64,000 nucleotides of DNA from Nonomuraea candida (GCF_000725485.1 NZ_JOAG01000005.1:62001-126000); one strand, 5' to 3'; positions 8,775 to 15,890 are shown, counted from the stretch's first letter. The notes: generated by a model from the sequence alone, not told the origin. A program made the numbers and translations.

Positions 8775-9244
8775 GTGCCCCGCCTACGGGGCACAAGTAG
8801 TAGTTGCAGTATGAGGCTTAGCCCTAGGGCTAGTTAGAGCCCTAGGGGTAGGAAGAATACAGAAAAGCCCAAGCGCGAGGCTTGGGCATGCGGCGGCGAA
8901 GCCATGGAACGCATCCCCGGCGATAAGGCCGGGTCCCTACATTGACATCGTACGTGTTTGATCCACTTCCGCAGGCTGCAGGACTGTCCAGCGGAGCCCG
9001 CTCAACGAATCGAGGGTGATTCGTTAGTGGCCACGAGGATTTGATGAGTGAGTTCAACGCACTCATTGGCCTCGGCAAGGGCAGAGCCCAGGACTCGATG
9101 ACTGACACGTTGTCAGTTATGTCGAAGGGATCCATGGTAAGGAGACCCTCGGCTGCGAGCCGAGGCATGTGCTGCACCAGGAGAATCAAGTGTTTTGCCT
9201 TGCTCTCGTTGCACCGCAGCAACAAGGGCGTGCTCCGCGTGGAG
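8775..9244 (+). ncRNA. candidate large structured RNA (hairpin-dense non-coding region)
   Basis: The 490 bases between the 8145 gene and the 9265 gene hold no convincing frame but a chain of near-perfect hairpins: 8775-8794 (8 bp), 8822-8847 (10 bp), 8867-8887 (8 bp), 8916-8933 (6 bp), 9004-9025 (8 bp), 9044-9066 (7 bp), 9079-9089 (4 bp), 9101-9117 (7 bp, extended by TCGA 9095-9098/9122-9125), 9147-9165 (8 bp), 9208-9223 (5 bp), 9233-9244 (4 bp). The 9044-9066 helix extends outward through three consecutive G-U pairs (9041-9043 with 9067-9069), and then GAGG/CCTC and GCC/GGC, only if read as plus-strand RNA. The first hairpin probably also terminates the preceding gene. Alternatives: replication origin or a run of operators. 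Family not identified. Confidence 0.5.
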
Positions 9245-9264
9245 ACTTCATCAAGAGGAAATAT

Positions 9265-9612
9265 ATGTCATGGCATCATCAAGGTGGTTACCTAACACAG
9301 GTGTTCAAGTGCGGCCATTGCGACAAGCTGTGCAGAGAGACAAGGAAGCCAGGTACGGGCCGCCGTGGTGCCTGGCGCTCTTACTGTTCTGTCGAGTGCC
9401 GTCAGGCCGCCAAGCGGTTACGTGACCGCAGGCAGGGCCAGGAGCGGTACCGCCGCCGCAAGGGCTTGTGTGTGGAGTGCGGCGGAGGAGTGAACGACGA
9501 TCGCCACCTGCCGTACTGCGGAGATGAGTGCGAAGATCTAGAGCGATACACGATCGTTACAGGGGAATCTCGCAACATTAAATTTCCGACCCCTCTAGCT
9601 ACCTATGCCTGA
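9265..9612 (+). CDS. small two-finger zinc-binding protein of the element
   Basis: 115 residues from ATG 9265, with AGAGGA at 9254-9259. An earlier in-frame ATG at 9169 lacks a site and lies in the hairpin region. Two Cys clusters are visible: C16/C19 (with C23) and C41/C45, then C69/C72 and C85/C89, separated by a very basic stretch (KRLRDRRQGQERYRRRK). This resembles treble-clef or zinc-ribbon nucleic-acid-binding proteins common in actinophages. It is the first gene after the candidate structured RNA and opens the capsid module. A role in binding nucleic acid is inferred; no family name can be given. Confidence 0.7.
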   Translation: MSWHHQGGYLTQVFKCGHCDKLCRETRKPGTGRRGAWRSYCSVECRQAAKRLRDRRQGQERYRRRKGLCVECGGGVNDDRHLPYCGDECEDLERYTIVTGESRNIKFPTPLATYA

Positions 9613-9636
9613 GAGAGCTTCTCTTCTCAAGGATGT

Positions 9637-9670
9637 GAAGGCCCTCGGTGACCTCGTGCCGAGGGCCTTC
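9637..9670 (+). terminator. strong intrinsic-type hairpin
   Basis: GAAGGCCCTCGG (9637-9648), a 10-base loop and CCGAGGGCCTTC (9659-9670), a perfect 12-bp stem followed by TTC. It starts 25 bases after the stop at 9612 and precedes the next ribosome site, separating the zinc-protein gene from the scaffold/capsid genes. Confidence 0.75.
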
Positions 9671-9706
9671 TTCATGCCCATGAACGCACCACCTTGGAGA
9701 ACCCCA

Positions 9707-9892
9707 ATGATCACCCATGCCCACCTTGAGGACATGAGCGCCCAGGAGATCATGAAAGCCTGGCGTGACGGCGACTTGGACCCAGCCATTCGCATCGTGT
9801 CCGTGGACGGCGACCTGGACAACCCGAGGTCCCTTACCTACGCCTGGCATGCCACGCCTGATCATGACGAACTGCGCATGCGCACTTGGTAG
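9707..9892 (+). CDS. 61-residue acidic protein of the capsid module
   Basis: MITHAHLEDMSAQEIMKAWR begins the protein. ATG 9707 follows GGAG (9696-9699) with ordinary spacing. The frame is open from 9605, but that would run through the terminator stem. The MSAQEIMKAWRDGDLD segment resembles short helical motifs found in small actinophage proteins encoded before scaffold and capsid genes. No domain is recognised. It may be a structural accessory protein; that rests on position only. Confidence 0.6.
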   Translation: MITHAHLEDMSAQEIMKAWRDGDLDPAIRIVSVDGDLDNPRSLTYAWHATPDHDELRMRTW

Positions 9893-9940
9893 ATAATCCC
9901 ACGACACGCAACCGTATTGACCAATCAAGGGAGCACCGAA

Positions 9941-10432
9941 ATGGATGACTCGCTGAACTCCACCGCCAAGGCCACCACCGAAATGGATCAGGTGGCCGAA
10001 GTGGCCACGGAAAGCCCTCAGGCGGGTTCTGACGCTGACAAGTGGAAGAGCCTAAGCCGGACTAATGAGGCGCGCTGGAAGGCTGTCAGCGCCGAATTGG
10101 AGGCCGCGACCGCTAAGAACGCCGAACTGGAACAAGCCATCGCCGACATGCAGGCCGAGCACATGCACCAGCTTGCCGTGATCCAGCTTGAACACGCGGC
10201 CAAGAACCACGGCCTGGAGCTTGGGCCCGAGGCCATCGGCCGACTCGACGTGTCGTCGTTCCTCGACGCGGCCGGGCAGGTTGACTCGGCTGCCATCGCT
10301 GACTTTGTTAATTCGTTCACACCGGCCCAGAGGCAGCCCAAGTTTCCTCAGAACGTGGGTGTCGGCCCTCAAGGCAGCCAACCGCCCGCAGGCCCCAAGT
10401 CCGTACCCTTGGACGCACGGGCACGCCGGTAA
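9941..10432 (+). CDS. phage capsid scaffolding-like protein
   Basis: 163 residues from ATG 9941, with AAGGGAG at 9927-9933. The frame extends up to TTG 9917 without need. Acidic N-terminus, then DKWKSLSRTNEARWKAVSAE leading into a coiled coil (about 45-95, heptads rich in Ala, Glu and Gln), and a Gly/Pro/Gln-rich tail ending in basic residues. Size, composition and position directly before the major capsid gene match scaffold proteins of actinophages. It would guide assembly of a procapsid by the next gene product. Confidence 0.75.
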   Translation: MDDSLNSTAKATTEMDQVAEVATESPQAGSDADKWKSLSRTNEARWKAVSAELEAATAKNAELEQAIADMQAEHMHQLAVIQLEHAAKNHGLELGPEAIGRLDVSSFLDAAGQVDSAAIADFVNSFTPAQRQPKFPQNVGVGPQGSQPPAGPKSVPLDARARR

Positions 10433-10459
10433 ACCCTCTACGAAAGGTTTGTTAGTTAC

Positions 10460-11383
10460 TTGGCGATTACCCCCATCCCCCCGTACGCGCATGCGGGGAC
10501 TCATACTTTTGTGCCCACGGAGTGGAGTGACCATCTGCTCCTGCAGTTCGATCCGCTCCTGGTGTGGGCCTCGCCCCTCGTGGTGAACCACGACTATGAG
10601 GGCGACATCTCCGCGCAGGGCGACCGCATGGTCATCAACGGCCTCATCCGGCCCAACGTCGGCAAGTACAACGACGTGGCCGGGATGACGATCGAGGACC
10701 TTGAGACCGTTGAGCAATACCTCGACATCTCCGAAGCCGATTACGTGGCGTTCTACGTCCGCGACATCGAGCGCGTCCAAGTGGCCGGCGCGCTGGCCGC
10801 CCCCGCCTCCCTGGAGTCGATCCGCGCCCTTGCCGCCTCCACTGACACGTTTGTTGGTACGACCATCGCGGCCTCAGCCACGGCCCTGCCTCAGGTGGAC
10901 GTGAGCAGCCTGTCCGACAACGTCGCCAAGGGTGAGGCCCTGCTGGAAGCCATCTTCGACATGATGGAGAAGCTGGATACGGGCAAGGTGCCCGCAGACC
11001 GGTACGTGGTCGTCTCGCCCAAGGCCAAGCGCTACCTGCTGCGCGCCCCCGACGTGGCCAACGCAGCCGCCCTGGGCGAGCCCGGCGCGACCGCGAACGG
11101 CGTGGTCGCCCGCCTGGCCGGGTTCACGGTGGTGTCCACCACGGCCATGCCGACCGGTGTAGACATCCTGGCTGGACATCGGGCCTACACGACCTTCGCC
11201 AGTCAGTTCACGAGCTTCCGCTCACAGCCGGTGGAAAAGTTCCGGCGCGATCAGATTGACGCCCTGCACCTGTACGGCGCACGGGTGCTGTCCTTCCCCG
11301 GCGGCAAGCAGCCCACCGCGCCGAACGTTGCCGTCCAGGATTCCGAGGGCCTTACGAAGGCCGCCGTTAAGTGGACCGCGTAA
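10460..11383 (+). CDS. phage major capsid protein (P22 coat/HK97-fold type)
   Basis: 307 residues. The N-terminal part (EWSDHLLLQFDPLLVWASPL, then NHDYEGDISAQGDRMVINGL) and the later FYVRDIER and HLYGARVLSFP segments match the P22-coat-like capsid family of actinophages. The start is a weak TTG at 10460 with GAAAGG at 10442-10447; GTTTGTTAGTTAC at 10448-10460, one copy of a recurrent element motif, overlaps it. It follows the scaffold-like gene by 27 bases and ends at a strong terminator. No protease, portal or terminase gene accompanies it. A shell could be a true procapsid or a closed compartment. Confidence 0.85.
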   Translation: MAITPIPPYAHAGTHTFVPTEWSDHLLLQFDPLLVWASPLVVNHDYEGDISAQGDRMVINGLIRPNVGKYNDVAGMTIEDLETVEQYLDISEADYVAFYVRDIERVQVAGALAAPASLESIRALAASTDTFVGTTIAASATALPQVDVSSLSDNVAKGEALLEAIFDMMEKLDTGKVPADRYVVVSPKAKRYLLRAPDVANAAALGEPGATANGVVARLAGFTVVSTTAMPTGVDILAGHRAYTTFASQFTSFRSQPVEKFRRDQIDALHLYGARVLSFPGGKQPTAPNVAVQDSEGLTKAAVKWTA

Positions 11384-11398
11384 GTTGGTTTTCGATAT

Positions 11399-11429
11399 CC
11401 CGAGCCCTCACCGGCTCGGGGGTTTCTTT
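11399..11429 (+). terminator. intrinsic terminator of the capsid operon
   Basis: CCCGAGCC (11399-11406), a 6-base loop and GGCTCGGG (11413-11420), then GGTTTCTTT. It begins 16 bases after the capsid stop. Stem plus T-rich tail make this the clearest rho-independent terminator of the element. Confidence 0.9.
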
Positions 11430-11818
11430 GTTATAGACCCGCGAGTTTAGTAAGTTCTCTCACCCTTGCGGGTGAGTGATGCTGCAGGCAGGCGTACACA
11501 TGACGCCTTATTTTGAAAATTTCCAGACCCGTACCTGGTCGGAGGAAGGTTCCCCCTGGTGGGGTCCATGGCCTCAACAAAAGTGCATACCCCCCGGGTG
11601 TGGGCAGCGAACTAACAAACACCGATTTTGCAGGAGATTCGTAGTTTTGTATTGACAGACAAAACCCGAATGGCTAGCTTTCTCGGCGCTGGCTCTAATT
11701 CAACCGAGTTAACAAACAAACTCGGGACGGAGAACCAGCGTCAGACATAGACCAGCCCTGAAGCGTCACAACCGCCAAGTCACGCGCTTCAGGGCCAGCA
11801 GAGAGAGGCTACCAAGCC
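11430..11818 (+). promoter_or_regulatory. regulatory region of the DUF3987-type gene: promoter, dyads and leader
   Basis: No gene is seen here. TTGACA (11652-11657), 17 bases, then TAGCTT (11675-11680) is a good sigma-70-like promoter. Around it lie GAACTAACAAACACC (11609-11623), the dyad GTTTTGT/ACAAAAC (11644-11650, 11659-11665) spanning the -35 box, and the dyad CCGAGTT/AACTCGG (11704-11710, 11719-11725) around AACAAACA. A hairpin CTCACCC/GGGTGAG lies at 11459-11476. The AT-rich motifs are unusual here and look like operators of the element's repressor. The 5' untranslated leader would be about 135 bases. Confidence 0.65.
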
Positions 11819-13480
11819 ATGCAGAGCAACGCTCCTGTCATCTCCAACGAGGCGTTCCACGGGCTCTTTGGCCGCATCACCGATGCACTCGACCCCTACA
11901 CCGAAGGATCCAAGGTCGGCGTCATGGTGTCCCTCATGTCGGCCTACAGCGCCTACATCGGCTACGGGCCGACCGTGGAGACGGGCAAGGGTTCCTCCCC
12001 GCTGGCGCTGTGGGGCGTCCTGGTCGGCCGTAGCGGTGTCGGCAGGAAGGGCACCGCTACCGGCATCGCCCGCCGCGTGATCGAGTCCGCGTTCGCCACC
12101 TTCGGGGAGGAGAACGTAGTGGAGGGGCTTCCGGCCACCGGTCTGGGGTTCATCACGGAGCTGGCCGACCGGGCAGAGGGCACCCTGGCCAACCCGGTGT
12201 GGTTCATCGAGGAGGAGGGGGACGCGCTGCTGTCCAACGCGCGCCGGGATGCCAAGGTGGGCGTCTACCTCCGTAAGGCGTTCGACGCCCAGACCATCGC
12301 ACACAAGACCAAGGTGGATGACCTTCGCGTGAGGCGGCCCCACCTGGGGCTGATCATGCACGTACAGCCCCGAAACTGGGCAGCGGTCGCGGGTGGCAAG
12401 GACGCCACCGGAGGGACCTGGAACCGTCTCCTGCCCGTGTGGGTGCAGCAGTCCAAGACCCTGCCCGTGTTCGAGTCCTCCGACGCCCACGAGGCCATCC
12501 GGCAAGCCGCACGTGCCCTGCGGCAGGCGGGCGACTACGCCCGCCAGGTAGACACCGTGACCGTGCCGGGGCACGTGGCCCGTGTGTTCGAGGCCAAGCA
12601 CCGGCCGATCGTGGAAGCCATGATCTCGACTGAGGCCATGAGCCAGTACGCCGAACGGGCCATGGCCTACATGATCCGGCTGGCCGGGCTGTTCGCCCTG
12701 TCAGAGCGGCGAGACGAGATCAGCGAGCGCGACTTTGACGCCGCCCTGGCCCTGGTCTGCTACTCCATCGAAACCATCGCCTACGTGCTGCCGGAGGCTG
12801 AGGCTTCGGAAGAGGCAAGCTTGACCGTGAAGGTGGAGAACTTCGTGCGGGAGGCTGGGGACGCTGGCCGAACGGCCACCGAGATCTATCGGGCGCTCAA
12901 CATCAAGGCGGCCGATCTACGGGAGATCGTGGCCCAGCTCGACACGATCGAGGTCGTGAAGGGGCACAGTGCCAAGGGCACCGGGGGCCGTCCGAGCATG
13001 CGCTACATCTACGTTGACTCCGCGCCCGCCGAGGAAACGAACGAACTCCACTCTGCGGTGACCCCGGAGATTGTTACGGAGGAGCCTGCCGAGTCGGCGA
13101 CCACGGAGGAGACGGCTCCAGAGGAGGAGTCCGTTCCGGTGGCCGGGACTCCCGCCTTCCTGCCCTTTCTGAGCGATGAGGAGTGGGACGAGATCGACGC
13201 CGCCCAGAGCGTCACCCCTGAGCCGGAGACGGCTCCTGAGCCGGAGACGGTTGAGGAGGTCAGCGAGGAGCCTGCAGTCTCGGAGGACGCCGTGAGGGCG
13301 TTCCTGTCCTCCCCTGCGGGGGCGGAGATGCTTCAGGAGATCCTCATGGGCATGATGGCCAAGCAGGCTGCCGCCAACGCTCCTGAGGCAGCCGCCGTGG
13401 CCAAGGCCAAGGCTCCCCGGAGGAGCCGGGCCAAGAGCACGCCTGAGGCGCTGTTCCAGGCTCCCGAGGTGGCGGCTTAG
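11819..13480 (+). CDS. DUF3987/YfjI-like ATPase, probable replication protein
   Basis: 553 residues. The N-terminal two thirds (FHGLFGRITDALDPYTEG; the P-loop-like VGRSGVGRKGTATG at about 69-82; WFIEEEGD at about 127-134) match DUF3987-type RecA-fold ATPases found with primases in actinobacterial mobile elements. A winged-helix-like segment follows (about 340-400, TATEIYRALNIKAADLREIV). The tail (405-553) is long and acidic, with repeated PEPET units, ending in basic residues. It is probably the element's replicative helicase or initiator. Start ATG 11819; GAGAGG lies about 12 bases upstream. Own promoter and terminator, so a single-gene unit. Confidence 0.7.
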   Translation: MQSNAPVISNEAFHGLFGRITDALDPYTEGSKVGVMVSLMSAYSAYIGYGPTVETGKGSSPLALWGVLVGRSGVGRKGTATGIARRVIESAFATFGEENVVEGLPATGLGFITELADRAEGTLANPVWFIEEEGDALLSNARRDAKVGVYLRKAFDAQTIAHKTKVDDLRVRRPHLGLIMHVQPRNWAAVAGGKDATGGTWNRLLPVWVQQSKTLPVFESSDAHEAIRQAARALRQAGDYARQVDTVTVPGHVARVFEAKHRPIVEAMISTEAMSQYAERAMAYMIRLAGLFALSERRDEISERDFDAALALVCYSIETIAYVLPEAEASEEASLTVKVENFVREAGDAGRTATEIYRALNIKAADLREIVAQLDTIEVVKGHSAKGTGGRPSMRYIYVDSAPAEETNELHSAVTPEIVTEEPAESATTEETAPEEESVPVAGTPAFLPFLSDEEWDEIDAAQSVTPEPETAPEPETVEEVSEEPAVSEDAVRAFLSSPAGAEMLQEILMGMMAKQAAANAPEAAAVAKAKAPRRSRAKSTPEALFQAPEVAA

Positions 13481-13496
13481 TCACCGAGCACAACGC

Positions 13497-13524
13497 GGCC
13501 CCCCGGCCTCACGGCCGGGGGGCC
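13497..13524 (+). terminator. terminator of the DUF3987-type gene
   Basis: GGCCCCCCGGCC (13497-13508), TCAC loop, GGCCGGGGGGCC (13513-13524): a perfect 12-bp stem 16 bases after the stop. It marks the end of rightward transcription; all element genes beyond are on the minus strand. Confidence 0.85.
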
Positions 13525-13593
13525 AGTCTCGTCTGTACGTCAGCCTTGTACGTGAAATCGCAGACGTACGCGGCCCCCGGCCGGACGCGAGAA

Positions 13594-13627
13594 CCCCGCC
13601 TGGCGGCGAATGATGAAGCCAGGCGGG
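13594..13627 (-). terminator. terminator after the 25-residue peptide gene
   Basis: CCCCGCCTGGC (13594-13604) and GCCAGGCGGGG (13617-13627) pair perfectly over 11 bp around a 12-base loop. On the minus strand it lies 32 bases beyond the stop at 13660. With 13497-13524 it makes a convergent terminator pair. Confidence 0.75.
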
Positions 13628-13659
13628 GCGTGTGAGTAAGGGTAGGCGTCTCGCCTGTT

Positions 13660-13737
13660 CTAGTGGTCGTTCTCCTCTTCTGTCGCCTCGGTGGCGTCGG
13701 CCTCGGTCTCCTCCAGAGACGTGAGGATCTCGGGCAT
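13660..13737 (-). CDS. 25-residue acidic peptide
   Basis: Encodes MPEILTSLEETEADATEATE followed by EENDH. The start at 13737 has a near-ideal AAGGAGAG site six bases upstream, and a perfect terminator lies downstream, so this very short frame is likely expressed. About 11 of 25 residues are Asp or Glu; there is no Cys and no obvious modification enzyme gene nearby. It could be a small regulator, an anti-repressor or a precursor peptide; function unknown. Upstream frame extensions lack ribosome sites. Confidence 0.55.
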   Translation of the reverse strand: MPEILTSLEETEADATEATEEENDH

Positions 13738-13849
13738 GGGCGCTCTCCTTACTTTCATCGGGAGTTGGTGGAGCCCTGGCCGCACCGCCGCTTCTCGACG
13801 TGACGGCCAGGAACCCCGGCCCCGAGGGGAAGCCCCCGGGGCGTCTACA

Positions 13850-13889
13850 CCCCGGCTGAGGGAGAACCAGCGGGACACCTCAGCCGGGG
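13850..13889 (-). terminator. terminator between two small minus-strand genes
   Basis: CCCCGGCTGAGG (13850-13861) pairs perfectly with CCTCAGCCGGGG (13878-13889) around 16 bases. On the minus strand it begins six bases after the stop codon at 13895, which supports the small frame upstream of it being a gene. Confidence 0.7.
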
Positions 13890-13894
13890 CTGTC

Positions 13895-14053
13895 TCAGGG
13901 GCGTTCCGCGCCCTTCCACAGACGCCAGCCGTCGCGCCAGTCGTCGATGAACGACTGCACGATGAGCGCGGCCAGGAACACCAGAGGACCTATGTCCGGC
14001 AAGACGCCGGCGGTTGAAGCCGCACGGTCATCTCGGCTCCCACGAATCCGCAC
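13895..14053 (-). CDS. small putative membrane protein
   Basis: 52 codons from GTG 14053. Residues about 21-36 (IGPLVFLAALIVQSFI) form one hydrophobic helix, followed by a charged, Trp-rich tail (DDWRDGWRLWKGAERP). A GGAAG sequence abuts the GTG, so the start is uncertain; TTG codon 18 is an alternative. Support comes from the terminator six bases downstream and from lying in line with other minus-strand element genes. Function unknown; no similarity recognised. Confidence 0.4.
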   Translation of the reverse strand: MRIRGSRDDRAASTAGVLPDIGPLVFLAALIVQSFIDDWRDGWRLWKGAERP

Positions 14054-14114
14054 CTTCCGTCACGGCCGGCTGCACTCCACGTAGCTGCCTCGCAGCTCTC
14101 GCACCAGCGACACT

Positions 14115-14136
14115 GAACTAACTAAGAAACAAAACC
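14115..14136 (-). promoter_or_regulatory. AT-rich candidate operator upstream of the small membrane-protein gene
   Basis: On the minus strand this reads GGTTTTGTTTCTTAGTTAGT then TC, sharing TTAGTT and GTTT words with sites at 10448-10460, 11609-11623, 11708-11723 and 15032-15041. It is 62 bases upstream of the 14053 start. A role as operator/promoter is inferred from recurrence. Confidence 0.35.
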
Positions 14137-14233
14137 CCGGCCAGAGGGCGGGCCATCGCGCGCGGGGATACGCGGCCCCTCAGGCAGGAAACACGGCAGG
14201 GTTCGTCTGCCTGTCTGGCCGGGGGCTCTGGCA

Positions 14234-14277
14234 CCCCGGCTGCGAGGGTGGCGATCAGACCGTCTCCGCAGCCGGGG
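14234..14277 (-). terminator. terminator of the 14973-14282 two-gene operon
   Basis: CCCCGGCTGCG (14234-14244) and CGCAGCCGGGG (14267-14277) form a perfect 11-bp stem. It starts four bases beyond the stop codon of the 14569-14282 gene on the minus strand. Confidence 0.75.
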
Positions 14278-14281
14278 GCGT

Positions 14282-14569
14282 CTATGACGCCCGGCTGAGC
14301 TGCCCCGTGTAGGCCGTTTGCAGCGCGTCTATCCATTCCTTGCGCAGCACCTCCGCCCACGCCTTCGCGTCCGCTGCCTCCCGGAACTCCCGGGATGGAT
14401 AGGGCAGGCCCTTGTGGTCGGGCAGTCGGGGGTCGAGACGCCAGCGAACGCCCTGGTTGTGCATCGAGAATGCCTTGATGCTGCCCAGCATCCCGTACTC
14501 GGTTTTGTCGGCGGACCGGACCACCCACACGATCGGGGGAAGCAGCGCGACCACCTTCCGGGCGCTCAC
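14282..14569 (-). CDS. unknown 95-residue protein, coupled to the upstream gene
   Basis: Starts at GTG 14569, which overlaps the stop of the upstream gene as GTGA. Sequence begins VSARKVVALLPPIVWVVRSA and contains GMLGSIKAFSMHNQGVRWRL, PYPSREFREAADAKAWAEVL and a helical C-terminus. No domain is recognised. Longer upstream versions of the frame are Arg/Gly-rich shadow translations of the neighbouring gene. Translational coupling suggests it works with the 14973-14566 product. Confidence 0.6.
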   Translation of the reverse strand: MSARKVVALLPPIVWVVRSADKTEYGMLGSIKAFSMHNQGVRWRLDPRLPDHKGLPYPSREFREAADAKAWAEVLRKEWIDALQTAYTGQLSRAS

Positions 14570-14973
14570 GCGGCCACCCCCGCGTTGTCCGCGACCAGGA
14601 CGGCGACCCTGTGGGGCCGGTCCGCGGGCACGACCTCGATCCGCTTGCCGCACGGCTTGTTGCCGGGGCCGACACGAGGCAGCTCGACCAGGTAACTGCC
14701 GGAGCGCTCCCCGATGGTCACGACGGCGACCGTCCAGCCGCCGTCCGCGTAAATCGTCAGTTCCGGGGGATGCCACAGACGCTCACCGCTGGCGTGGAGC
14801 AGGACCGCGCAGCGGGTGGGAACCTGCTGCTTAATCAGTTGCGCGTGAACGCCCGTGGCCGTCAGATGCGCCAGGACGCGATCAAGGGCCTCGTTCTGCT
14901 CCATCGCCTTCAGCTCGGTGACGGGCCGACAGAGCAGAACACCACCCGATCCTGTTGGTTGTGTGATCGCCAT
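14566..14973 (-). CDS. unknown 135-residue protein
   Basis: Reads MAITQPTGSGGVLLCRPVTE at the start, then a helical MEQNEALDRVLAHLTATGVHA segment and a beta-rich middle (LWHPPELTIYADGGWTVAVV). The second Met (residue 24) has GAAGG just upstream and may be the true start. Overlaps the next gene by four bases. Lies downstream of the XRE regulator gene, with an operator-like site (15011-15030) in its promoter region. No family recognised. Confidence 0.6.
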   Translation of the reverse strand: MAITQPTGSGGVLLCRPVTELKAMEQNEALDRVLAHLTATGVHAQLIKQQVPTRCAVLLHASGERLWHPPELTIYADGGWTVAVVTIGERSGSYLVELPRVGPGNKPCGKRIEVVPADRPHRVAVLVADNAGVAA

Positions 14974-15010
14974 GCCTCGACGGTAGAAGCGCGCGATTCA
15001 CGGGCTCAAC

Positions 15011-15041
15011 GAGTGTGCTTGAACTTGCTCCAATTAACTAA
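15011..15041 (-). promoter_or_regulatory. candidate operator in the promoter region of the 14973-14282 operon
   Basis: GAGTGTGCTTGAACTTGCTC (15011-15030) closely matches 16639-16658 (GAGTGTGCTCCAACTTGCAC). On the minus strand both contain GCAAGT words, like the repeated CAAGT motifs seen before Scr1/WhiJ-family genes. TTAACTAACATC (15034-15045) adjoins it and carries the element's other recurrent motif. Probably bound by the adjacent XRE-DUF5753 protein. Confidence 0.5.
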
Positions 15042-15882
15042 CATCGGCTATGGCAGCAGCGATGAGCTGCCGGGCCGCCGTACCGTAGACCGCCAGCTCA
15101 GCCATATGACTGAAGCCTCGGGCGTATTGGGCGATCTCCGATGGCTGAGTAACGTTGATCTCCGCCGTCAGGAGCTCTATTTGTACCAGTGTGTCGTCAA
15201 AGATGTTGAACGTCTCCACTGGCCACATGCGACGTTCCGCACTCTGCGGGATGATCCCCAAAGACACGGACGGCAAAGACATGATCGCTAGCAGATGTCC
15301 AAGTTGTCCAGCCATGACTTCCGCATCCCCGATGCGACTGCGCAGCACCCATTCCTCGACCAAGACCGCGAAGCGGTGATTCCCCTCATGCAGGAACCGC
15401 GCCCGTTCCACACGCGCAGCAACGGCCCCTGTTACGTCGTTAGGAGCTTCTCGAAACGCTGCGATTGACGACAGCAGCGCCTCAGCATAGGCAGCAGTCT
15501 GGAAGAGCCCAGGAATGACGTTGGAGCAGTAGACACGGAAGTGCCTCACCTGCTCATACATCTTGATCTTGGCGAGTTGGAGCTGCCGCAGGCCCGTCTT
15601 CTGAAGCCTCTTCCATTCGACGTACATCAAGTCGGCGGCCCGCGAAGCTGCGACTAATTCCGGAATCTGGCCCTCCGCTCGGCAGGCGGTACACCAGGCG
15701 CGGATGTCCGACTCTGAGGGGATCGTTCGACCGTGCTCGATCTTCGATGCCTTCGACTCATGCCACCCCGCCACCTGTGCGACAGCTCGGGCTGTGAGCC
15801 CGGCATCTAGGCGGATCTCGCGTAGCCGTTGAGCTATGCCCTGACGTGCCTGCTGGGCGCTTGAAGATGGCGAGGTGCGCAT
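15034..15882 (-). CDS. XRE-family regulator with DUF5753 domain (Scr1/WhiJ type)
   Basis: 282 residues. N-terminal helix-turn-helix (about 15-70: LREIRLDAGLTARAVAQVAG, SKASKIEHGRTIPSESDIRAW), then the DUF5753 domain (about 95-275) with YCSNVIPGLFQTAAYAEALL, RQ/ERARFLHEG and FAVLVEEWVLRSRIG. These actinobacterial regulators are usually paired with a small partner. Here the neighbour upstream is a DUF6879 protein, a known Scr1-module companion. It is the only obvious repressor-like gene of the element, so it is the best candidate for its lysogeny-type control. Confidence 0.88.
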   Translation of the reverse strand: MRTSPSSSAQQARQGIAQRLREIRLDAGLTARAVAQVAGWHESKASKIEHGRTIPSESDIRAWCTACRAEGQIPELVAASRAADLMYVEWKRLQKTGLRQLQLAKIKMYEQVRHFRVYCSNVIPGLFQTAAYAEALLSSIAAFREAPNDVTGAVAARVERARFLHEGNHRFAVLVEEWVLRSRIGDAEVMAGQLGHLLAIMSLPSVSLGIIPQSAERRMWPVETFNIFDDTLVQIELLTAEINVTQPSEIAQYARGFSHMAELAVYGTAARQLIAAAIADVS

Positions 15883-15890
15883 GTGAGCAA

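Noticed and set aside
8942..8970. TTGACA at 8942-8947 as a promoter for the zinc-protein gene
   Set aside because: No acceptable -10 sequence at 16-18 bases; falls between hairpins of the structured region.
8842..9225. 127-codon minus-strand frame in the hairpin region
   Set aside because: It runs through several perfect stems, has no ribosome site and shows no coding-like codon pattern. The hairpins explain the region better.
11431..11622. 63-codon minus-strand frame before the DUF3987-type gene
   Set aside because: Overlaps a hairpin and operator-like motifs, no ribosome site, no recognisable protein features.
13691..14017. 108-codon plus-strand frame over the small minus-strand genes
   Set aside because: Arg/Pro/Ser-rich shadow translation crossing two terminator stems. 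The minus-strand frames have ribosome sites and terminators.
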